A stretch of 42,515 nt of DNA from CAYWBW01 sp964456745 (lineage in GTDB: Bacteria > Patescibacteriota > Gracilibacteria > GCA-2401425 > JAJOLG01): contig CAYWBW010000019.1 of NCBI GenBank assembly GCA_964456745.1, forward strand, positions 1 to 42,515. The letters run 5' to 3'. The position numbers and the translations under genes are program-made. Below the pieces are notes generated by a model. That model made no database searches. It saw only the letters and a list, made by a program, of their open reading frames with translations, and was not told where the DNA came from. The stretch's first letter is position 1. Each line of letters opens with the position of its first letter. Shown in pieces: positions 27,528-39,360 of this stretch.

Positions 27528-27679
27528 AATGTTTGTTTTGTATTTAAGTGGATCTTTTTTTTCTGTGGTTTAAGTAGGCACTAGGAGTCGTGTCACTTTT
27601 GGCATATCACTCATAAGTGTAGGTCTTTGTTGCTTTTATATTCAACTAAGATTAGTTAGAAATACAAACTATATAATTA

Positions 27680-27859
27680 CTAGTGTTGATTATCGAGAAC
27701 GAATTCTCTAAGCTTGTTTCTAGTTATTCTATTATTAGAAAGATCATAGATATTTGCTTCTACATGATTTTGTGCAAGATCAGAACAGTGTCCATGTTTA
27801 TTTGCAGTTTCTTGATATGGACATTCTCAATCTATAGGTTTTACAGTGTTTTTACTCAT
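27680..27859 (-). CDS. Small Cys/His-containing protein, 59 aa
   Basis: Translation gives MSKNTVKPIDGECPYQETAN then KHGHCSDLAQ, with one TGA glycine before the first Cys, and a charged C-terminal part (NRITRNKLREFVLDNQH). The Cys-His spacing could bind metal but is not a known finger that I can name. It is a single gene with its own downstream hairpin. The short length and single TGA leave room for doubt. Confidence 0.45.
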
Positions 27860-28070
27860 AGTATATTTATTAGTTAATAATGGAGCCTATCGTATATTAT
27901 AATTAAATTCAGTCAATATAAAATGACACAAAATTTACATTAGAGGGTTTACATTGGGTAATTCTTTTTTAGTTTAAAATTGTACTTTTTCTCAAATCCA
28001 CAGCTCAATATAATCAAGTCTGTATCCTTCATGAGGATGTGCTGATATTTTTGAATAATTAATACACAAA

Positions 28071-30038
28071 TTAGCTAAAAATATCTTTTACAAAAGACAC
28101 AATACCTGAATCTTGATTAGCTTTTTGTGTTTTTGGAGCTTTTAAGGTTTTGCTTATTCATAGTATTTCTCTTATAGGTACCATATCAAGTTCAATATCT
28201 GAAATTGTATATTCATCAAGTCCTTCTCTTGCTTTAAGGCTATTGCTCATAAGTAAAGATCAAGACAGTGATGCAAACAAGTCTTGAATTGTAATAATCA
28301 TTTTTCAATAATCTAATCAGTATTTTTTCAAACTTGTTTTGTAATCTTCTAAATCAGAGGAAATTCAATATTCTTCGAAAAATTGTGGGTAAGATTTTTC
28401 AATCGATTTTAAAGATTTTTTTATTTTATTATGTGCATGTATAACTTCATATCAAACAATTAAATCTTCCTTATTGTGAATCAATATTGATAATGACTTA
28501 AGAGAATCGTAAATAAATGTTGAATATTCTCAAGCTTGTTTTTCTTTACTGATTTCTTTAATTTCTTTTAATAATCTTCATGCTTCATCTAATTTTTTTA
28601 AACTGTCTCAAGTGCTATAGTTTTTGTAAATCATACTAATAAGATCAGAACTTTTATTTGGTATAAAATGTTCTTGAAGCAAGTTTGAATCTGTATTATT
28701 TATTTCGATCATATATTGATCAATCTCTTGTATAATTTCAGTTCATACTTCATTTGTATTTATTGTTTGAACTAGTTGTTGATCGGATCAATATTGTTGT
28801 TGTCAATATTGTGGTATTATGAACACTTTAACAAATCTGTGAATAGGTTTTAGGTAGTGACCATAATTTCTTTTTTTAATTTCAATATCTCTTTTTTGTT
28901 GGTCACAAATACTGTTTAAAGAAAGTATTATTGATCTTTCAGTTGTTTGATCTGATCTGTTATTTGTTGATGTAAGTTGAGATTGATAATCAACATTTTC
29001 TAAAGTATCGTGGATAGTAGTGGTATTTCTTTCTGTGTTAGATGTTACCATTTTATCAAATACACCGTCTGGAATATTTAATGTATGTTTTTGTTTTTTT
29101 GCTTTATATAAATTTCGACACTGTCTTTCCCATACTATACTATCTGATTTCTCATAATAACCTTGAAATCTCATCATGACCCATATTATCTCTCTTTCGC
29201 TTAAGTATTTTCCATATTTATTTAATAGTCCATTATCTCATATTATTGATTCTTTATTTGCTTGGTTTTCGCTTATTCAAAATTCTGCGAGAATTTGTTC
29301 TATTTTTGTGTATGGAAATCGAAAATCATCATCATTTGAACAATATGGATTGATAAGGGAATTTTCATATTCTATTATGTCAGATAAGTCATTTAGCGCA
29401 TGAAGTGCGTTTTGATTTCGCAAATCTTGTGCATGTCAAGGCAGTCAATTTAAACTAGAATTAAATACAAGTGAGTGTAATTTTTCTGAAAACCGAGCAG
29501 TGTTCATTGTGCACTTGTGACGCGAGCTAAATCCAAGTGTGACAGTATCGCTATTTCAATTAAACGCTTCATTGATTGTAGACCTGATCCATTTTATAAG
29601 ATTTCTATTTTCAATTACTTTTATATAACCATTAGAGACATTTTGTGGTATTCCTTCAACATGACTGTTTACTGATACTTGTGAATGAAGATCAAGTCAT
29701 AGTATTTTTGAAAGTTCAGTAAATATTTCAAATATTGCTTTTCTTAATTCTGAATTAGAGTGAGGATTACAGTTTCGATCAGCCTTGATTTCTTTATCTT
29801 TTAATTTTATTGATGGAATTGCATTTACTGATTGTCTTGCGTTAATTTCAAGTACTGTTTGAAAATCTATACTATTTTTCTTTACAATATCATATATTCT
29901 ATTTAAAACTGCGAAACTATTTTGTTTTTCCTGACTTGTTTTTAATCACAAAGCTCAATGCAACTCTTTTGCAGCTCATTTGTAAATGAGTTTAAATACT
30001 CCTTGTTCATTTGTTGTAAATAATGCTTGTGCTAACAT
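28071..30038 (-). CDS. Large orphan protein, 655 aa (TGA=Gly)
   Basis: One continuous frame from ATG 30038 to TAA 28071 when TGA is Gly. No signal peptide or membrane helix is visible, so it is probably cytosolic. It is rich in Asn, Ser, Ile and Lys and looks mostly helical (YEVIHAHNKIKKSLKSIEKS). A small hydrophilic, Ser/Thr/Asn-rich linker occurs near residues 345-385. I recognise no domain. It is a single gene, divergent from sufC with a 300-bp promoter region between. A role in this lineage's biology is unknown; I would not guess. Confidence 0.75.
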
Positions 30039-30338
30039 TTCATTTTTATTTAGTTATTTAGAATAACAGAAATTGGTATAAAGTCAATGTAAAGTATTTA
30101 CAATAGTCGGATAATCTTATAAAAAAAATATTTTTAATAAATTTGGAAATCGTCAATATAAAGCTTGATTTTGATTGTGATTTTGACTTTTTCTATGTAA
30201 AAAAATTATAAAACTCCATGGAGGCAAGATAGGAGTAAGTGACAATGCAGGTTGATGATCGATTTTTTGGTTTAGTTTACCACTATAACTTGTATTTATC
30301 AGTATTCTAATTATCATCTCATCTGCTACTAAAAACAA
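30039..30338. other. Divergent promoter region
   Basis: These 300 bp separate the large orphan gene (minus) from sufC (plus) and are AT-rich. A minus-strand frame at 30153-30338 lacks a good start and protein-like composition, so I do not call it. No clear operator or IscR/SufR-type site is visible. Confidence 0.5.
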
Positions 30339-31115
30339 ATGCTTAAAATTAAAAATTTAAAGGCGTCAATAAAAGGAAAAGAAATCTTAACTTGAGTTGA
30401 TTTGGATATTGGAGCTTGAGAGCTTCATGTAATTTTATGACCAAATGGATCATGAAAATCAACATTGTGAAAAGCTCTGCTTTCCCATCCGCAAATCAAT
30501 ATAGATTCATGAGAAGTGATATTTAACAAAAAAGATGTAAAAAATTTAAAGACTTACGAAAAAGCAAAGCTTTGAATGTTTTTATCACATCAAAGCCCAT
30601 CTGCTATTGATTGAGTTTCTTTTTTTGAGCTAATAAGAGCTGCACAAAAAGAAACATGAGAACATTTGTGAATAATCAAGTATAAGAAAAGTGTTAAAGA
30701 GATAATAAAAAAATGTCATTTGAAAGATGAGTTTTTAGAAAGAGATTTCAATAAATGAGCATCTTGATGAGAAACAAAAAAAATGGAAATAGCATCACTC
30801 CTTTCTTTGGATAATTTTAGTTTTGCTTTTTTAGATGAAATTGATTCAGGTCTTGATTTTGATGCTTTAAGTGTTGTAGTTACTTGAATAAAAGAATTTT
30901 TAAAATCTTGAAAAAAGTCAGTGTTATTGATAACACATTCAAAACAGATATTGAGTAAAATTGATCCTGATTTTTTGTATGTATTTTGTGATTGAAAGAT
31001 TGTTAAAAGTGGATGAGCCGGTTTATTGGAAGAAGTTAATGAAAAGGGTTATGCATGAATAGTTGGAGAAGATAAATGTTGTGACTGTGAAAAGAAGGAT
31101 GAATGTATGGTCTAG
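30339..31115 (+). CDS. sufC: SUF system ATPase SufC
   Basis: A 258-aa ABC ATPase with Walker A LGPNGSGKSTLGKALL, Q-loop MFLSHQSPSAIDGVSF, signature KGASGGETKKMEI, Walker B FAFLDEIDSGLDFDAL and switch His LLITHSKQIL, the SufC pattern. It powers the SufBCD scaffold for Fe-S cluster assembly. The C-terminus carries an unusual Cys cluster, DKCCDCEKKDEC, absent from typical SufC. It is first in a sufC-sufB-sufD unit, with sufB starting 57 bp later. No sufS or sufU is in the window. Confidence 0.95.
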
Positions 31116-31172
31116 ATAATATTTTTAATTTTTTAAATAGGGCTTGGCAAAAGGTGGATCATAATTTTTATA

Positions 31173-32570
31173 ATGAAAAATACATTAGATATGTCTGGTA
31201 TTTGAAAAGAAGATTTGGAAAAATCATCAGATAGTTCTTATATTAAAAAATTTTCTAAATGAATTTCACAAGAGCTGGTTAGACAAATTTCAAAAGAAAA
31301 AAATGAACCAAAATGGCTTTTAGATCATAGGCTTAAAGCTTTAGAAGCTTTTTTGAATTTTGAAAATCCATCGTATTGACCAGATTTGTCATCTTTAAAT
31401 TTTGATGAAATTTGTTTTTATGCTAAAGCTTCTGAGAAAACGCATGCAAAAGATTGGAGTGAGGTTGATCCAAAAATTAAAGAAACTTTTGATAGATTAA
31501 AAATCCCAGAAGCGGAACGTACAGTACTTGCTTGAGTATGAGCTCAATATGAATCTGAAAATATTTACCATTCAATAAAAAAGAAATGGGAAGATAAGTG
31601 AGTGATTTTTGAAGATTTTGACCTGGCAGTGCAAAAATATTCAGAGATAATAAAAAAATATTTTTCAAAATGTGTTTGAATTTCTGATCATAAATTTTCT
31701 GCTTTACACTATGCAGTTTTAAGCTGATGAACTTTTTTGTATATTCCAGATGGAGTTGAGGTCGATGAGCCATTGCAGGCATATTTTAGAATGAATGCAG
31801 CACAAATGTGACAGTTTGAACATACTTTAATTGTTATATGAGACTGAGCAAAATGAAGCTATATTGAATGATGTTCTGCACCAAAATATGGAAAGAATGC
31901 ATTACATGCTTGATGTGTAGAAATATTTGTAGAAAAAAATGCTAGTTTTAGATATTCATCTGTAGAAAATTGGTCAAAAGATACTTTTAACTTAAATACA
32001 AAAAGGGCTGTTGTTTCTAAAAATGCAAATATTGAATGGATATGAGGTCAAATGTGATCCAGGGCAACTATGCTGTATCCATGTTCAATATTGAAATGAG
32101 ATAATTCCAGATGCGAGCATTTAGCTATTGCAGTTGCATGAGCAGATCAAAATCAAGACACGTGAGCAAAAGTGATAATGATTTGAAAAAATACAAAGTC
32201 TAAAATTCTTTCAAAATCTATTTCTAGACATTGAGGGGTCTCAACTTATAGGTGAATTGTAGATATTAAGCCATTTGCGTGTGATGCAGTTTCTAATGTA
32301 GAATGTGATGCTTTAATTTTTGAAAATTCTATTTCAGACACAATTCCAAAAATAAATGTAGAAAATGATTCAGCCTCCATAACACATGAAGCAAAAGCAT
32401 GAAAAATATCAGAAGAGCTGCTTTTTTATTTTGAGACCAGAGGGATATCAGAAGAAAAAGCAAAGGCAATGATTGTAAATTGATTTTTTTCAGATATTGT
32501 TAAAGCCTTGCCTCTTGAGTATGCAGTAGAAATGAATAGGCTTATTGAAATGCAAATGGAAGGATTTTAG
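31173..32570 (+). CDS. sufB: Fe-S cluster assembly protein SufB
   Basis: The 465-aa protein has SufB hallmarks: WLLDHRLKALEAFL near the N-terminus, ERTVLAGVGAQYESENIYHS, YIPDGVEVDEPLQAYFRMNA, EGCSAPKYGKNALHAGCVEI and the C-terminal beta-helix blocks ISRHGGVSTYRGIVDI, CDALIFENSISDTIPKI and SASITHEAKAGKISEELLFY. The conserved Cys (CDAL), Glu and His residues used in cluster assembly are present. Dozens of TGA glycines align with conserved positions. It forms the scaffold with SufC and SufD. Confidence 0.96.
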
Positions 32571-32619
32571 AAAAATTAGATTTAATATTGTTTAATGTTT
32601 TATTAATTGAAAATAATAA

Positions 32620-33159
32620 ATGAAAAAAGTTCTAGAAATTACAGATTATAGCAAAAAGTTGCACTTAAATATTTGAAAGTGACAAGATTTTTTAGTTGTT
32701 TTTAATGATGAAGAAAGTGTTAGTAGAAATTTTGAACTTGAGATAGATGTATTGTGAGATAATGCTAAATTGCACTTAAGATGACGTGTTTTATCTGAAA
32801 TGAAAAATAATAAAATATTTTCAATAAAGATTAATGTTTTGTGAGAAAATCAAAAAGTTGAATTAGATTTGAAATGAATTGTTAGTTGAGAATGATTACT
32901 TGATTTTGATTGATCTTGAATAATTTGAAATGAATCAAAATGAGTAGATATTCAAATCAGTGAACGTATATTACTTTTTTGAAAAAAAGCAAAAGCAAAA
33001 GCTTTACCAGTTCTTAGAGTAGAATCAGATAAATTATGAAATGTGTCTCATAGTGCTATAATTGCCCCTATTGATAAAGAGCAGCTTTTTTATTTAGAGA
33101 CGAGAGGGGTTAATGAGGAGGAGGCTATAGGGCTTATAAAGAAGGGGTTTTTGAGATAG
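32620..33159 (+). CDS. sufD: Short SufD-like Fe-S assembly protein
   Basis: The 179-aa protein matches the beta-helix core and C-terminal end of SufD/SufB: LLDFDGSGIIGNESKGVDI, then LPVLRVESDKLGNVSHSAII and FYLETRGVNEEEAIGLIKKG. The SufD family is usually around 400 aa, so the N-terminal half is missing. It starts 49 bp after sufB. I infer a minimised SufD that still closes the SufBD dimer. The Cys of SufB is absent, as expected of SufD, while a His is present in VSHSA. Confidence 0.85.
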
Positions 33160-33420
33160 AATTGAGAAAGATTTTTAAGAGTTAAATTAATTTTGAGTTT
33201 TTTTATTTATTAAAGGTATTTATCTTGATTGAGTTTAATTTATTGTATATTTTATAGGTAATTCATTTAATAAAAGTATTTTTACCCCCCCCCCTTTTTT
33301 TTCCTTTTTTTTATTTAAAAATTAGAAATTATTTATAAAAATTCAAAAATTCCAAAAATTCAAAAATTAAATCTTACAATTTTAAATTCATCCTTAGTAT
33401 CAACACTTGTCTCACATTAA
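33160..33420. other. Intergenic region with C10-T8 homopolymer tract
   Basis: No gene. A run of ten C (33285-33294) is followed by T8, CC and T8, and then by short AATTC/AAAAATT repeats (about 33340-33370) before the methyltransferase gene. Poly-C is striking in DNA this AT-rich. Confidence 0.7.
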
Positions 33421-34128
33421 ATGCACTCACAGGTAAAAAACTCATACAACAAAATAGCAAAACAATTTTCTCAAACTAGGAATTATAATTGGCCAGAGTT
33501 TAAAGTATTTATGGATTTTTTAAAAACTAAGAGTTCTTTAAATTTATCAAATCAGTTAAGAGTACTTGATGTGTGATGTTGAAACTGAAGGCTTTATAGT
33601 TTTTTGTCTTGAGAGTTAGACAAACTAGATTATGTCTGAACTGATATTTCAGAAAATTTGTTAAATGAAGCGAAAAAATCATATCCAGATATGCCATTTA
33701 TTTGCCAAGACATGACAGATTTATCTAATTTTAAAGATAATTCTTTTGATTTGATTTTTTCTATTGCTGCTTTTCATCATCTTTATAAAAGATCAGATAG
33801 GCTTATTCATTTAAAAGAACTTAAGCGAATACTTAAACCAGGATGACTAATTTTTATTACGAATTGGAATTTGTTTCAAAAAAAATATATTTCATGTTTT
33901 TTTAACAAATTTTATAAAAAAAGAACTTGGAATGATACACATGTTCCTTTTAAACAAGGCAAAGATAAACTAACAGATAGGTATTATCATGCTTTTACTC
34001 CATCAGAACTTAATAAGTTATACAAGCTATCGGATCTAGATATTAAAGAGGAATTTTTTATGAGATGAAGTTTTCAGGAAAAAAGTTTTATTGGCAGTTT
34101 TAATATTTGTCATATTCTTTGAGAATAA
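33421..34128 (+). CDS. SAM-dependent methyltransferase, Trm9/ALKBH8-like
   Basis: A 235-aa class I methyltransferase. Motif I is LRVLDVGCGNGRLYSFL (three Gly from TGA), motif II GTDISENLLNEA, then the FDLIFSIAAFHHLYKRSD region and LKRILKPGGLIFIT. The start (VKNSYNKIAKQFSQTRNYNW, then PEF) resembles the tRNA wobble-uridine methyltransferases of the Trm9/ALKBH8 group, as does the HAFTPSELNKL tail. A tRNA substrate is an inference; a general small-molecule methyltransferase is possible. Confidence 0.85.
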
Positions 34129-34202
34129 AAATTCTATTGCATCGATTGTATGTCTTATAATATACTTTAATCTGTAAAGTAATGCTAAGAAAACAATATA
34201 TT

Positions 34203-36608
34203 ATGATAAATAAAACTACAATTTTAAATAAATTTATATCAATTTTTATAATTATTACATTGCTTTTGTGTAATAATCTAATTCTAGTTTGATTTATTCA
34301 AGCTGTATCTAGTGAAGACAAAATATTAGCAGGTGATTCCAGTTCAAGTGATCGTTTTTGATTTTCTGTATCTATGTCAGAAGATTGAAATACTGCTTTA
34401 GTTTGAGCTTGGTGATATGATGCTGCTTATGTTTTTAGAAAAAATTGATCAACTTGGTCCCAAGAGCAAAAATTAGTTCCAGGTAATGCAGCAGCAGGTT
34501 ATTTTTGATATAGGGTATCTATTTCTAATGATTGAAATGCTGCAATAATATGAGCACCCCTTGAAGACAGTTGATGACTAAATGCTTGAGCTGCTTATGT
34601 ATATAAATTCGATTCATGAAGTTGAAGTTGGTATGAAGAAGAGATGATTTTAGCTTCAAATTCTTGATCCAATGATAGGTTTTGATGGGCTGTTGCGATA
34701 TCAGGTGATTGAAATTCGCTAATAGTATGAGCAAAAGAAGAAGATTCTTGATGATCAAATGCATGAGCTGCTTATGTATTTAGATATAATACATGAACTC
34801 TTGCTTGGGATGAACAAGATATGTTACTTGCAAGTAATAAATGAGGAGGTGATAATTTTTGATGGTCAGTTTGAATTTCTGATGATTGAAATACAGTGAT
34901 AATTTGAGCTCACATGGAAGATACATCACAATGAAATTCATGAGCTGCTTATGTTTTTAAATATACATGAACTTGGAATGAGGAAAAAATGCTTAAAGCA
35001 AGTGATAAATGACCTGGTGATAATTTTTGATATAATGTAGCAATTTCTGGTGACTGAGAATCTGCTATAGTTTGATCTCCGTTTGAGGATACTTGATTTA
35101 CAGATGTGTGAGCTGCATATATATTCAGAATTAATTGATGAGTTTGGTTACAAGAAAAGAAAATACAACCAAGTGATCGAGACTGAGGTGATAATTTTTG
35201 ATATAATGTTTCAATAGATATTGATTGAACAAAGTCTTTTGTGTGATCTTATAAGGATTCTGGTGCTTGAGCTGCTTATACATTTGATTATGATGCAGGT
35301 AATTGGACTCAAGATGAAAAAATAATATCATTTGATATAGGTTCAAATGATTATTTTTGAAGGTCTGTATGAATCTCAGATGATTGAAATTCAGGAATAG
35401 TGTGAGCTGATGGTGAAGATGAGTGATGATCAAGTGCTTGAGCTGCATACATTTATAGTTTTTGAGCATGAGCATGATCAACTTGAGTTACAGTTACAGA
35501 TATGGCTGATTTTATTACAACTGTAGATCCAATTACATCTTACACATGAGCTTCACTTTCAAATGTTTCTTCTGTGTGATTTGATCAAGAGGCTGTGCTA
35601 AATATAAATATTCCAGCAGTTTGATCAGATACAACAATAACAATTCCTCAATGAACAGTGGTTACTCAGAGCTGAGGTTCTTCGTTTGATTTTTCTCAAG
35701 TAGATATTGCGAATTGGACTTCTTGAGATGCATGATTTGCTGCAGATGAATATGTTTGATGAATACAATTTTGAATATCATGATCACATTTATTATTTAC
35801 AAAACCAGTAAAATTAGAGATACCTGCTCCATGATACACAGATCCCACAGTTACTATGAAGGTAAAACATGCATGAGATACGGTTTATAATACATCTTGA
35901 TTAACAGATGATCCAAATGCAACTTGTTTGGCTTGAATTCCGAGTGTACTTTCAGCTATTGCCTCTGTTACAAATGAAATGGCTACTATTTATACTTGTT
36001 CTGCTTCAGATTTTTGAATGTTATATTGAACTGGATCTGATATAGTTCAAACACTAGTCAGTATTCCAATTGTAGGATGAGATTATAGAATATTTGCCCC
36101 GCAGAGTTTAAATTTTCCTTCAATATCTACATCTAGTCAGTCTTGATCAATTAGTATTGATACAGCTGCAATAACTGGTACAACTATTACCTGAAGTTTA
36201 TTGACATGAGCTTATTTTTGATTTGAAGATTTAAAATGATCAAATTCATGATATACATTGTCAATAATGAGCAATGATTTAGTAAGAACCTGATTTACAG
36301 GAACTATAATTCCTAGGAGTAATATTTTGATAACTATGACTTGATCTAGATGAAACATGTCAGGATCAGGACAAGAGTGATTATTTTTACTTAATTGAGA
36401 TGATCCTCAGCAGGTAAAAACTAATACCTGAGATTGAATTATATTTGATGCTTGATTCTTTTTAATATATAGATCCGAACCGACTACTCCAGCTGTGTGA
36501 AGAGTTTGAATGTATTGAGTTCAACCCATATTTACAATAGATATTCCTAAATATCAAATTGTATGAGAATATACGACTACTTTTACTATGACACTTACTC
36601 CATTATAA
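34203..36608 (+). CDS. Secreted FG-GAP beta-propeller surface protein
   Basis: The 801-aa protein has an N-terminal export signal (FISIFIIITLLLCNNLILVG). From about residue 35 to 425 there are seven repeats of roughly 50 aa with the pattern FGxxVxIxxDGNxxxVGA...GAAYVF (for example DRFGFSVSMSEDGNTALVGA), the FG-GAP/integrin-alpha propeller unit; seven is the number of blades in a closed propeller. The remaining half is Ser/Thr-rich, beta-predicted and ends EYTTTFTMTLTPL, reminiscent of wall-associated WxL-type ends, though that is weak. Most repeat glycines are TGA. Adhesion to a host cell is the likely role. Confidence 0.85.
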
Positions 36609-36704
36609 TGTGGAATTTAATACTAATAAAAAAAAGCATAGTGAAATAATATTTGCTAATGTTGTCTGCGTATATAAAATTTACATAAATTAATAAAATA
36701 TTGC

Positions 36705-38510
36705 ATGAAAAAACAATGCAAACAGTGTTTAATTGAATTTATTATAACTCAAGCTGATTTGGATTTTTATGATAAAATAAGCCCAGTTTTTGCTTGAAAG
36801 AAGTATAAAATTCCAGAGCCTAATTTGTGTCCAACTTGTCGACAACAAAGAAGATTGGCGCAAAGAAATGAAAGAATTTTGTATAATAGGAAATGTGATC
36901 TTAGTGGGGAAGATATAATGTCAAATTATTCAGTAGATAAACAATTTATAATTTATGAACAAGAAAAGTGGTGGTGAGACAATTGGGATTGTTTATCCAC
37001 TTGAAGAGATTTTGATTTTAATAAATCCTTTTTTGAACAGTTTTTGTCACTTTTAAAAATGTCACCAGTGCCATCGAGATTTGTTTGATTTAATACCAAT
37101 TGCCCATATGTAAATTATGTGTGACATTGTAAAAACTGTCACTTAATTTTTGATTCAGATTATTGTGAAGATAGTTATTATTCTAATGTAATTAAGTATT
37201 CTCAAAACCTTCTTGATTGTAGTTTTTGTAAAAAATCAAAATTTTTGTACGAGGCAGTTAATTGTAGCAATTGTTATGATTTGAAATTTGCTTTAGATTG
37301 TAATAATTGTTCTAATTCTTATTTTCTTAAAGATTGTGTATCGTGTAAGAATTGCATTTTTTGCAGTAATTTAAGGAATAAAGAATATTATATTGAAAAT
37401 AAAAAAGCGTCAAAAGAGCAGTATGATTTATATTTACAAAATTTAATTAATGATCTTAATACAAATAATTGAGAATTGATGCAGAAGTTTGCTAATATGA
37501 TTAGCAGTTCTGTAGCAAGAAATGTAGATGTTATTAATTCAGAATCAGTAACTTGAAATTATATTTATAATTCTCAGAATATTATAGATAGTTTTGATAT
37601 TTGAGAATGCAAAGATTGCAGTTATTGCGATACTTTATATAAAGCCAATGATTGTTTTGATGTTTCGTCTTTTTGAGAAGATATTGAATTTAACTATGAT
37701 TCAACAAGCAGTTGACATTCATCACAGAGAATATATTTTTCTAATACAGTGGTGAGTAGCAGTGATATATACTATTCGTTTTGAATTTGGAATTGCTCAA
37801 ATTGTTTTTGATGTGTTTGACTAAATTGACGCAAGTCTTATTGCATCTTAAATAAGCAGTATTCTAAAGAAGAATATGAGATATTGGTTCCAAAAATAAT
37901 AGAACACATGAAAAAGACCCATTCGACAAGCTCAGGGTTGTCCTATGGACAAGAATGGTGAGAATTTTTCCCAGTGGAGCTAAGTCCATTTACTTATAAT
38001 GAAACAGTAGCTCAAGAATATTTTCCATTAACAAGTGAAGAAGTAGGAAATACCTATTCTAAATTATTATTTGATGATAATGCTTCTGCAGAGACGCGAT
38101 TAATTGCGCCCATACGTCAAGATCATAATTGATCAATATCAAAATGATGGAAATGGAAAGAACAAAATGATCAAATTCAAGATGTTGAAAAAATAATTCC
38201 TGCAGAAAAATTACCTAATAATATTAAAGATATACCTGATGATATTTTGAATTGGGCAATAAAGTGTAAAATATCTAAAAGACCATTTAAAATTATTCCT
38301 CAAGAGCTTAAATTCTATAGAGAGCATAGTATTCCTATTCCGCACTTACATCCAGACAAGAGGCATGAAGCTAGGATGAAGCTTCGAAATTCTAGAAAGA
38401 TTTATAATAGAAAATGTATGAACTGTGAAAAAGATATGAAAACTACTTATTCACATGAGAGGTCTGAGATTGTTTATTGTGAGGAGTGTTATTTGATGGA
38501 AGTTTATTAA
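36705..38510 (+). CDS. Cys-rich multi-CxxC protein, 601 aa
   Basis: The protein starts KKQCKQCLIEFIITQADLDF, like a zinc-ribbon family common in CPR genomes. It contains at least ten CxxC pairs: CKQC, CPTC, CKNC, CSFC, CSNC, CNNC, CKNC, CKDC, CSNC and CMNC, ending CEEC. Between about residues 140 and 240 they recur in near-repeats with Tyr, Asn and Asp. It has no signal peptide and would bind several metal ions. An interspersed-repeat-like segment (HSTSSG) lies in frame near residue 406. Function is unknown; nucleic-acid binding is a guess. Confidence 0.8.
37918..37937 (+). repeat. TTCGACAAGCTCAGGG-type interspersed repeat in a coding gene
   Basis: CCCATTCGACAAGCTCAGGG matches a repeat motif I remember from many unrelated environmental genomes, often translated as HSTSSG. 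Here it sits in frame within the multi-CxxC gene. The family assignment is from memory and is unchecked. Confidence 0.5.
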
Positions 38511-38597
38511 GGATTTTAGTGAAATGTATTCAGGCTTACCTGTTGACTTATAAAAATTATGAGTTATTTTTATAATATAATATTTTAATAGTTAATT

Positions 38598-39209
38598 ATG
38601 TGAGAAATAAGATATACAGAGCATGGACGTGAAATAGTTGCCCCATGAGATCCTACTGGGGAAAATTTTTTAGATTCATTAGATCGATTTGATAGCGAGT
38701 TTATTGTTAAAAAGATTGCTGTATGACTTTGAAATAATTTAAAATCAATTCTTCTTTGTACAGAATCATCAGCAAGAAGTTGATTATTTTGAGTTTGAGA
38801 TCCAGTGATTCATCCTTTTGATTCAATTGATTTTGAAGTTCCGAAAAATATGCTTTATGCAACATCTGACTGAAGAATTAATCAATTTTTATGACAAACA
38901 AGATATAATGCGGAAATATCTAATAATTATAAGTGACCTGTATTTCCAAATAAAATAGTAACCTGATGACTTATTAAAAAATTTAGACAATGATTTGGAA
39001 CTTTGTTGTGTCTTAATATTAGCACTAGATGAATTGAAAAAAATTATATGAATTATGGAATATGAGATTTTATGATTATAGATGTTGAAGCGTTTGGTGG
39101 AAAATGACCGGGTCATTGAGAAATGGCTTCTGTTACTTTGTTAATACCGCCTGAAATATTAACAAAATTTAATTCAGAGTTAAGAAATGTGATTAATCGA
39201 CTTTCCTAG
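38598..39209 (+). CDS. Orphan protein, 203 aa (TGA=Gly)
   Basis: The frame runs from ATG 38598 to TAG 39207 with many TGA glycines (EIVAPGDPTGENF, VGLGNNLKSILLCTE, EAFGGKGPGHGEM). No family is recognised. It looks soluble, with alternating beta strands, and ends in a helix (PPEILTKFNSELRNVINRL). It opens a run of four same-strand orphan genes. No Shine-Dalgarno is present. A C-rich or catalytic motif is not evident. Confidence 0.65.
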
Positions 39210-39360
39210 TTAATAAGTTTTTTTTGTTTAATACAAATTTGTTAATTTATCATTCAAAAGTTTTATACAATATGATTGTTGACTGTTGTGTAAATATTTT
39301 CATAATATATTTTCTTTAATTGTAAATAGTGTATATTGCCTAACATTTTCAATATAAAAC

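Noticed and set aside
27540..27660. Possible tRNA or small RNA in the intergenic region
   Set aside because: No cloverleaf, T-loop motif or CCA-type end could be found by eye; only short unconvincing frames are present.
27953..28070. Minus-strand frame giving SAHPHEGYRLDYIELW
   Set aside because: About 40 codons with no good start codon; too short to support as a gene, though it reads plausibly.
30153..30338. 61-aa minus-strand ORF upstream of sufC
   Set aside because: It needs a TTG start, has no protein-like features, and occupies a promoter region.
34300..35500. Regular repeats resembling a CRISPR array
   Set aside because: They are coding repeats of the FG-GAP propeller: in frame, degenerate and about 150 bp apart.
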